From DATJBC01 sp035515515 (GTDB lineage Bacteria > Actinomycetota > Acidimicrobiia > Acidimicrobiales > UBA8190): a stretch of 11,396 nucleotides of DNA. The stretch's first letter is position 1, and every line of letters starts with the position of its first letter. The stretch covers positions 1-11,396 of the forward strand of contig DATJBC010000086.1 in NCBI GenBank assembly GCA_035515515.1, read 5' to 3'. Shown here piece after piece: positions 1 through 5,340 of the stretch. Below the pieces are notes generated by a model, which was not told the origin of the DNA, did not search any database, and was given only the letters and a program-made list of their open reading frames with translations. Both the position numbers and the translations under genes were made by a program.

Positions 1-1164
1 CGCCGCGCGCCGGGCGGCGCGGGCCGCGGGCCACGCCCCGAGCAGGCACACCGCCACGAGGACCGCCGGGGCCCCCAGCCCGAGGACGAGGGCGTCGAGG
101 TGCGGTCCGCTGGTCGCTTCGGCGACCCGGGCCTCGCCCAGCGGCGCCACGGGAGACAGGAGCACGGCCACCACGACGGCCAGCGCTGCGCCGGTCACGC
201 CCACCACGAGGTTGCGGGCGAGGCCGAGCGCCGTCAGCTGGCGGCCGTCGGCCCCGATCGCGGTCATCGTCTCGAAGTCCTCTGCCTCCACGGTGGCCTG
301 GCGGGCGAGGGCCTGGCCCACCACGGCCGCGCCGACCAGCGCGGCGAGCAGCGCCAGGACCCACCAGCCCACCGCCTGCGGGCGGATGGAGTCCTGGAGC
401 GACGCCAGCGCGGTGTCCTCGTTGTTGGCGCTCCCGATCCGTCCGACCTGGTCGTCGAGCCGGCCCACGCCGGCGGCGCCGCGATCGAGCTGCACCGCGT
501 AGACGTAGCCGAAGGCCGTCTTGGGCAGGACCGTCCGGGCGAACGCCGGCGTGGCGTACAGGTTGTACCCCGGGGTCTCGCCGGACGGGAAGTCGTATTG
601 AGCCGCCGAGAAGCCCACGACGCGCAGGGCCACGTCGGGCCCGTGCGGTGCGGGGAGCGCGCCGGCGGCGTTGTCGACGGCATCGGCCTGGTCGGGTGCG
701 TAGAACGGCACCTTGATCACCGTGCCGATCCGCACGCCGAGGTCGGCTCGCATCGTGTAGGAGGCGAGGACCTCGTCCACCGACGAAGGGTCGGGCTGGG
801 CTCCCGCCACCAACGAGGTCACCGGGTGCCGGCTGGGCCGCGCCACGATGACGCCGAGCTGTGACGCGCGCAACGGCCGGGAGCACGTCGAACACGAGGG
901 CTGCCCGCTGTCGAGGCCGTCGAGCTCCGTGGCGCTGGCCACGCCGGGGAGCCGGGCGATCGACGGCTCGGGCCCGCCGGTGTAGACGGCCACGTCGAAC
1001 CCGTGGGCGGCGAGGAAGCCGGGGAGCGCCGCCTCCGTGCGGCGTCCCGCCGCCCAGGCGCCCAGCACGGCGCCCCCCACGACGCCGGTGAGGACGACGA
1101 CGGCGAGCCACGAACGCCAGCGATGGCGGGCATCCGCCCGAAGGGCGATCCGGACGGCCCCCAA
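1..1164 (-). CDS. FtsX-like (ABC3 family) permease, partial at left edge
   Basis: Membrane subunit of a MacB/FtsX-type ABC transporter; 388 codons are visible and the frame is still open at base 1, so the C-terminus is missing. I read it from a TTG at 1164-1162, because an AGGAGGG Shine-Dalgarno lies 6 nt upstream and there is no suitable in-frame ATG. The order is: short basic N-terminus, TM1 about residues 20-38, an extracytoplasmic domain about 45-262, then TM segments about 264-287, 311-338 and 357-380, ending in an Ala/Arg-rich stretch. That is one complete FtsX unit. In large actinobacterial ABC3 permeases of about 800 residues a second unit follows, which I infer but cannot see. The external domain carries a CSTC pair at residues 91-94. 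Its ATPase is not in the window; the DrrA-type ATPase upstream belongs to the ABC-2 permease. The substrate is unknown. Confidence 0.85.
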   Translation of the reverse strand, partial: MGAVRIALRADARHRWRSWLAVVVLTGVVGGAVLGAWAAGRRTEAALPGFLAAHGFDVAVYTGGPEPSIARLPGVASATELDGLDSGQPSCSTCSRPLRASQLGVIVARPSRHPVTSLVAGAQPDPSSVDEVLASYTMRADLGVRIGTVIKVPFYAPDQADAVDNAAGALPAPHGPDVALRVVGFSAAQYDFPSGETPGYNLYATPAFARTVLPKTAFGYVYAVQLDRGAAGVGRLDDQVGRIGSANNEDTALASLQDSIRPQAVGWWVLALLAALVGAAVVGQALARQATVEAEDFETMTAIGADGRQLTALGLARNLVVGVTGAALAVVVAVLLSPVAPLGEARVAEATSGPHLDALVLGLGAPAVLVAVCLLGAWPAARAARRAA

Positions 1165-1170
1165 CGACGT

Positions 1171-1177
1171 CCCTCCT
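1171..1177 (-). promoter_or_regulatory. Shine-Dalgarno of the FtsX-like permease
   Basis: The minus strand reads AGGAGGG, 6 nt before the TTG codon at 1164. It is the strongest ribosome-binding site in the window and it decides the otherwise easily missed TTG start. Confidence 0.75.
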
Positions 1178-1249
1178 TGTCGGACCGGGTACCTGCAGCG
1201 TCGTCCCCCCGGGGGCGGCGGGCAAGGTGGGCAGCCTGCCCCGCCCACG

Positions 1250-1261
1250 GGTGCTAGCACC
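1250..1261. promoter_or_regulatory. Perfect 12-bp palindrome in the spacer before the permease
   Basis: GGTGCTAGCACC is a perfect palindrome 85 nt upstream of the permease TTG, in the 160-bp spacer between the DrrB-like stop and the permease start. Directly beside it, GTGGGC (1227-1232) and GCCCAC (1243-1248) form a second inverted repeat with a 10-nt loop. The palindrome could be an operator for a dimeric regulator. In DNA this GC-rich, chance inverted repeats are common, so function is inferred only from position and from its AT-containing centre. Confidence 0.3.
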
Positions 1262-1324
1262 GGGCGCCCCCGCCCGCCCGGACCGTCGCCGCCGCCGGCG
1301 CAGCGGGCACACGCCGGCCGGGAG

Positions 1325-2176
1325 CTAGGGCCGGCGCACCCGGCCCCGCAGGGCCAGCAGGGCGAGCGTGAGCGACACCGCCCCGAAGCCGGCGATGGCC
1401 AGCACCGCCTCGCCGATCGACCCGGGGCTCCACGACGGGTCGGGCCCGGGCGCGCCGCTCCCGCCCACGATGAGCGAGCGCAGGCCCTTCAAGATGTAGG
1501 TCATGGGGTTGTAGGTGGCCACCGCCCCCAGCCATCCCTGCAGGTACTGCTTGGCGGCGAACGTCGTGCTCAGGAAGGTGATGGGGAAGAAGAGGATGAA
1601 GCTGGCGTTCACCGCCCCGGGGTTCCCCGTCTTCAGCGCGATGGCGTAGGGCAGGCCGGTGAATACCAGGCCCCAGATCCCCGACAGCACGACGAAGATC
1701 ACGATGCCCAGGACGCCGGCGTGGAAGCGCACGCCGATGGCGAGCCCGACGATCACCACCGGGATGGCCAGCGCCATGACCAGGGTGAGGTCCGCCGTCA
1801 TCAGCCCGAGCAACAGCGGCAGGCGCCGCACGGGCGTGATCATGAGGCGGTCGAAGTACCCGTTCTGGATGTCGGTCACGAGCGCCGATGCCCGGGAGAT
1901 GCCCGTGACGGCGAAGACGACGGCCACGGGGAGCTCGAAGGACTTGAAGCTGAAGTGGGCCGCGGCGTGCGTGATCTTGGACAGCGCGCCGATGTTGAGC
2001 ACGTAGAAGAAGATCGGGACGATGAGCGCGGGGATGACGGCCTCGGGCTCGCGGGGGATCTGCCGGATGGCCCGGCGCGCCACCGACGCCACGTCGACCA
2101 CGAAGCCGGCGGGACGCGCCTGCACGCGCAACGCCCCGGCGGGGGCCTCCGCCGCCGGGGACGAGGCGACGCTCAC
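1325..2176 (-). CDS. ABC-2 type exporter permease, DrrB-like
   Basis: Inner-membrane permease of a two-component exporter, 283 residues, a normal length for the DrrB/ABC-2 family. I chose the GTG at 2176 because GGGGAGGG stands 4 nt upstream and the GTGA overlaps the ATPase stop, the usual translationally coupled arrangement. About six hydrophobic segments are visible (roughly residues 46-64, 80-100, 120-146, 155-178, 190-207, 256-276). Family hallmarks include the cytoplasmic GYFDRLMITPVRR stretch at 106-118, which contacts the ATPase, and FPITFLSTTF at 198-207 followed by NPMTYI at 223-228. With the upstream ATPase it should form an exporter for a hydrophobic compound, lipid or drug; nothing in the window names the substrate. 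Confidence 0.9.
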   Translation of the reverse strand: MSVASSPAAEAPAGALRVQARPAGFVVDVASVARRAIRQIPREPEAVIPALIVPIFFYVLNIGALSKITHAAAHFSFKSFELPVAVVFAVTGISRASALVTDIQNGYFDRLMITPVRRLPLLLGLMTADLTLVMALAIPVVIVGLAIGVRFHAGVLGIVIFVVLSGIWGLVFTGLPYAIALKTGNPGAVNASFILFFPITFLSTTFAAKQYLQGWLGAVATYNPMTYILKGLRSLIVGGSGAPGPDPSWSPGSIGEAVLAIAGFGAVSLTLALLALRGRVRRP

Positions 2177-3180
2177 GAGGCCCTCCCCTGGGCGACGGCG
2201 CCCTCCCCGGGGCCTGCTGGGTCCCGGCCGCCGGGGGCGTCGGCCTGGAGGTGCGACCCGGTGAGCTGCAGGAAGACGTCGTCGAGGGTGGGGGTGCGCA
2301 GCGTGAGGCTGGCCACCGTCGCCCCGGCGCGGTGCAGGGCCACGGCCACCGGGCTCATGACCGCGGCGCCCTCGCCGGCGTGCGCCATGACCTCGTCGCC
2401 GTTGACGATCACCTCGTCGACCCCGGGGACCGCCCGCAGCGCCCGCACCGCGTCCTCTGCCAGGTGGTCGACCCGGGCGACGATGACGTCGGTGCCCACC
2501 GTCCGCTTGAGGGCCTCGGGGGTGCCCTCGGCCACCAGCCGTCCCCTTGAGATGATGCCCACGCGGTCGGCCAGCTCGTCGGCCTCCTCGAGGTACTGCG
2601 TGGTGAGGAAGATGGTGGTGCCGTGCTCGCTGTTGAGGGTGCGCACCTCGTCCCACACCGCGGCGCGGCTCTCGGGGTCGAGGCCGGTGGTGGGCTCGTC
2701 GAGGAAGAGGATGTCGGGGTCGTGGATGAGCGCCGCGGCCAGGTCGAGGCGACGCTTCATGCCGCCCGAGTACGTCTTGATCTGCCGGTCGATGGCACTG
2801 CCGATGTCCACCAGGCGCAGCACCTGGGCCACGCGCACCGATCGCTCGTGGCGGTGCAGCCCGTAGAGCCGTCCCTGGAGGTCGAGCAGCTCGCGCCCTG
2901 TCTGGCGGTCGTCGAGGGCGGCGTCCTGCAGCGCCACGCCGATGCGCAGCCGCACCTCCTCGGGGTGGCGGGCCACGTCGAAGCCGCCCACCCGGCCACA
3001 GCCGCGCGTGGGCCGCAGCAAGGTGCACAGCATCCGCACCAGCGTCGACTTGCCCGCCCCGTTGGGCCCGAGGAACCCGTAGATCTCGCCGGCGGCGATC
3101 TCGAGGTCGACGCCGTCGACGGCCCAGTAGTCGCCGAACTGACGGGCGATGGACTCGGTGGCGACGGCGGGCCCGGGCAT
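2173..3180 (-). CDS. ABC transporter ATP-binding protein, DrrA-like
   Basis: Nucleotide-binding subunit that powers the adjacent ABC-2 permease; 335 residues, typical of DrrA proteins with their C-terminal extension. Visible motifs are Walker A GPNGAGKST (38-46), Q-loop Gln85, signature YSGGMKR (137-143) and Walker B ILFLDEP (157-163). The switch position carries Gln195 in TTQYLEEAD instead of the usual His; this Gln is a recognised feature of the DrrA subfamily, so it does not suggest inactivity. The region after about residue 215 is the accessory domain of the family. The ATG at 3180 is the first possible start, since an in-frame TGA lies just upstream. No Shine-Dalgarno is apparent, and a TAGCGT hexamer 8 nt before the ATG suggests a leaderless message. 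The stop overlaps the permease start by 4 nt. Confidence 0.93.
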   Translation of the reverse strand: MPGPAVATESIARQFGDYWAVDGVDLEIAAGEIYGFLGPNGAGKSTLVRMLCTLLRPTRGCGRVGGFDVARHPEEVRLRIGVALQDAALDDRQTGRELLDLQGRLYGLHRHERSVRVAQVLRLVDIGSAIDRQIKTYSGGMKRRLDLAAALIHDPDILFLDEPTTGLDPESRAAVWDEVRTLNSEHGTTIFLTTQYLEEADELADRVGIISRGRLVAEGTPEALKRTVGTDVIVARVDHLAEDAVRALRAVPGVDEVIVNGDEVMAHAGEGAAVMSPVAVALHRAGATVASLTLRTPTLDDVFLQLTGSHLQADAPGGRDPAGPGEGAVAQGRAS

Positions 3181-3188
3181 GGCCGCTC

Positions 3189-3194
3189 ACGCTA
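3189..3194 (-). promoter_or_regulatory. Candidate -10 element for the DrrAB operon
   Basis: The minus strand reads TAGCGT (TAnnnT), ending 8 nt before the ATG at 3180. Transcription would then begin at or next to the start codon, as in actinobacterial leaderless genes, and no Shine-Dalgarno is present. I see no convincing -35. Confidence 0.35.
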
Positions 3195-3272
3195 ATGGGT
3201 GGCGGCACGCCCCCCGGGCGCCCTGAGCACCGGCGGCCGGGGGCGTGGCCCGGAGCGCGCCGGGGCCCGTCC

Positions 3273-3278
3273 TAGGGT
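3273..3278 (+). promoter_or_regulatory. Candidate -10 element for the crotonase gene
   Basis: TAGGGT (TAnnnT) ends 7 nt before the ATG at 3286, a spacing that fits leaderless transcription. The overlapping AGGGTGG could instead be read as a weak Shine-Dalgarno. No clear -35 is visible. Confidence 0.35.
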
Positions 3279-3285
3279 GGCGGCC

Positions 3286-4095
3286 ATGACCGCAGCCGAC
3301 TACGGGGACTTCGAGCACCTGGCCTTCGACCGGCGCACCGACGGCGTCGTGGTCGTGACCTTCAACCGGCCCGAGGTGCTCAACGCCGCCAACGTGCGCA
3401 TGCACCGGGAGATGTCGGAGGTGTGGGCGGTCATCGACGCCGACCCCGGAGCGCGCGTCTCGGTGGTCACCGGCGCGGGACGGGCGTTCAGCGCCGGCGG
3501 GGACCTCGACATGATCGACACCATGACCGAGGACTACGACGCGCTGCTCGAGCAGTGGCGCGACGCCCGCGCCATCGTCGAGAAGATGCTCGGTGCCGAC
3601 AAGCCCGTCGTGTCGGCCATCAACGGCGTGGCGGTGGGTGCCGGCCTGGCCGTGGCCCTCATGGCCGACGTCAGCATCATGGGACGCTCGGCGCGCCTCT
3701 CCGACGGCCACGCGCGGCTGGGGGTGGCCGCCGGCGATCACGCCGCGCTGCTGTGGCCCCTTCTGTGCGGGATGGCCAAGGCCAAGTACTACCTGCTGAC
3801 CGCCGACTTCGTGGACGGGCCCGAGGCGGAGCGCATCGGCCTGGTGACGAAGTGCGTCGCCGACGACGAGGTGCTCCCCGAGGCCGTCGCGGTGGCGTCC
3901 CGCCTGGCGGCGGGGAGCGCGACCGCCGTGCAGTGGACGCGCCGGGTCATGAACGACTGGCTGCGCCAGGCGCTACCGGGCTTCGGCGAGTCGGTGGCGC
4001 TGGAGATGCTCGGCTTCCTCGGTCCCGACGCCCGTGAGGGCCTGGCGGCGCTGCGCCAGCGCCGCCAGCCCCGCTTCCCGTCGGCTCCGTCCTGA
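3286..4095 (+). CDS. Crotonase (enoyl-CoA hydratase/isomerase) family protein with non-canonical active site
   Basis: Acyl-CoA-binding crotonase-fold protein, 269 residues, a standard family length. The oxyanion-hole segments are present: FSAGGDL at 68-74 and GVAVGAG at 114-120. The two catalytic glutamates of classical enoyl-CoA hydratase (Glu144 and Glu164 in the rat mitochondrial enzyme) are not: by hand alignment they correspond to Ala122 and His142 (in SDGHARLG), and Asp151 follows in AAGDH. Classical hydratase activity is therefore unlikely; an isomerase, hydrolase, lyase or other CoA-ester reaction is possible. The frame is open back to 3199, but the ATG at 3286 matches the family N-terminus and sits next to the promoter-like TAGGGT; a GTG at 3277 is the alternative. 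The gene is monocistronic, divergent from the exporter and ends 16 bp from the convergent transpeptidase gene. Confidence 0.88.
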   Translation: MTAADYGDFEHLAFDRRTDGVVVVTFNRPEVLNAANVRMHREMSEVWAVIDADPGARVSVVTGAGRAFSAGGDLDMIDTMTEDYDALLEQWRDARAIVEKMLGADKPVVSAINGVAVGAGLAVALMADVSIMGRSARLSDGHARLGVAAGDHAALLWPLLCGMAKAKYYLLTADFVDGPEAERIGLVTKCVADDEVLPEAVAVASRLAAGSATAVQWTRRVMNDWLRQALPGFGESVALEMLGFLGPDAREGLAALRQRRQPRFPSAPS

Positions 4096-4111
4096 GCCTG
4101 GCCGTGTGGGG

Positions 4112-5257
4112 TTACTCGACGGTGACGAGGGTGCCGAGCGGGGTGAAGGGGTAGACGACGGCGGCCGCCGCGGGGGGCATCTCGACGCACCCCAGGCTCT
4201 GGGGCGACCCGTAGCCCGCCCGGATGAAGCCGTGCAGGGCGTCCCCGCCGTGGAAGTAGCTCACCCAGGGCACGCCCGGGTCGCGGTAGTGGCTGCCGTC
4301 GGGGTTCGTCCCCGACATGGTGGTGGACACGTAGCGGGCGTAGACCGGCCATGTGCCCGGGACGGTGGGGGCGGACGAGATGCCGGTGTTGGCGAGCGTC
4401 GTGTACACCATGGCCCCGTCGCGCCACACCCGCACCCGCTCGGGCCGGGCCTCGGACACGTCCACCCAGTCGTAGTGCGGGTCGGCGTCCATCTGGTGGG
4501 CGGCGGCCGCCTGGAGGAGCGCCCCCCACACCTTGGGACCGGCGATGCCGTCGGTGGTCATGTGCTGTTGGCTCTGGAAGGCCATCACGGCGCCCTGCGT
4601 CACCGGGTCGGGCTGGCCCGGTGACCACAGCGCGCTGAACTGGGCGGGCATCGTCGACCACTTCCAGGCGAACGACCCCACCTGGGGCGTGGCCGCCTCG
4701 TCGGCCGCGTCCGACGTGGCGCCGGCGGGCGTGAAGGAGAGCGGCAGGTACCCGAGGGTGGCGAGCAGCTGCTGCACGCGCAACAGGGGCATGGGCGCCA
4801 CGCTGAAGTGCGTGGTCACCGACTGGGGCAGGTGCTGACCCTGCGCCCCCCGCACGCCGCCGTCCCCGCCCGGCACCGCCAGCGAGAGGGTGGCACCGGG
4901 GGGCAGCGGGCCCGAGGGGTCGAACGACAGCGTGGTGGGGGAGGTCCGCATCCAGGTACCCGCCACGGAGGGCTCGAGCGAGGGCATGGGCGTGTCGGGC
5001 GCCAGCGGGACCGTGAAGGCGACGCTCACCGCCGCGTCGGAGGGCACGCCGGTGGCGTCGGGCCCCGGCGTGGCCGACACCACGTCGAGGCGGCCCGGCG
5101 GCTTGGCGGGCGCGGCCGCGGCCGTGAACGGCCCGGCCTTGGTCACGACGAGGGCTGCGCCCCCGGCCCCGAGGACGGCGACGACCACGACAACGGCGAC
5201 GATCACCCAGCGATGCCGGGCGTCGTCATTGCGGCGTCGGTGTGCTGCGTGCGGCAT
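4112..5257 (-). CDS. Membrane-anchored L,D-transpeptidase (YkuD) with Ig-like and peptidoglycan-binding regions
   Basis: Likely cell-wall enzyme that makes 3-3 peptidoglycan cross-links or attaches proteins to the wall, acting outside the membrane; 381 residues. The order is: basic cytoplasmic N-terminus, one TM helix about 18-38 (signal anchor, no lipobox Cys), a Pro/Ala linker, an Ig-like (SbsA/Big_5-type) domain about 56-154, a peptidoglycan-binding-domain-like region about 158-252 with a long insertion, and the YkuD catalytic domain about 262-381. His342 (LHG) and Cys357 are the expected catalytic pair. The motif around Cys reads SLGCVEM where SHGCVRM is usual, so the conserved His and Arg are replaced. 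The ATG at 5257 has a GGAG 9 nt upstream. It lies 83 nt downstream of glnD on the same strand and has its own promoter candidate. Confidence 0.87.
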   Translation of the reverse strand: MPHAAHRRRNDDARHRWVIVAVVVVVAVLGAGGAALVVTKAGPFTAAAAPAKPPGRLDVVSATPGPDATGVPSDAAVSVAFTVPLAPDTPMPSLEPSVAGTWMRTSPTTLSFDPSGPLPPGATLSLAVPGGDGGVRGAQGQHLPQSVTTHFSVAPMPLLRVQQLLATLGYLPLSFTPAGATSDAADEAATPQVGSFAWKWSTMPAQFSALWSPGQPDPVTQGAVMAFQSQQHMTTDGIAGPKVWGALLQAAAAHQMDADPHYDWVDVSEARPERVRVWRDGAMVYTTLANTGISSAPTVPGTWPVYARYVSTTMSGTNPDGSHYRDPGVPWVSYFHGGDALHGFIRAGYGSPQSLGCVEMPPAAAAVVYPFTPLGTLVTVE

Positions 5258-5278
5258 CGCGTGCGGCTCCGACCGGCG

Positions 5279-5284
5279 ATGCTA
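5279..5284 (-). promoter_or_regulatory. Candidate -10 element for the L,D-transpeptidase gene
   Basis: The minus strand reads TAGCAT, ending 21 nt before the ATG at 5257. That would leave a short leader able to include the GGAG ribosome-binding site. The -35 region is weak, so this is tentative. Confidence 0.3.
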
Positions 5285-5313
5285 CCAGCGCGCCCCGTGG
5301 ACCAGACTGCACC

Positions 5314-5333
5314 CCCCACCGTGCGTTGTGGGG
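5314..5333 (-). terminator. Possible hairpin after glnD
   Basis: CCCCAC and GTGGGG form a 6-bp inverted repeat with an 8-nt loop, directly downstream of the glnD stop codon. There is no T-tract, so it could only be a U-less terminator of the kind seen in high-GC actinobacteria, or chance. Confidence 0.3.
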
Positions 5334-5340
5334 AATGTGC

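Noticed and set aside
1037..2866. 609-codon plus-strand open frame opposite the ABC-2 exporter genes
   Set aside because: Low-complexity Arg/Gly/Pro/His translation with no recognisable motif. The opposite strand holds two well-defined ABC transporter genes.
1325..3208. Single 627-residue minus-strand reading that would fuse the ATPase and permease regions
   Set aside because: Only its last 283 residues are real permease. The earlier part is an out-of-frame reading of the ATPase gene, whose true frame ends at 2173.
3187..3741. 184-codon minus-strand open frame over the crotonase start
   Set aside because: It is antisense to a clear crotonase and covers its promoter. The composition is shadow-like and there is no ribosome-binding site of note.
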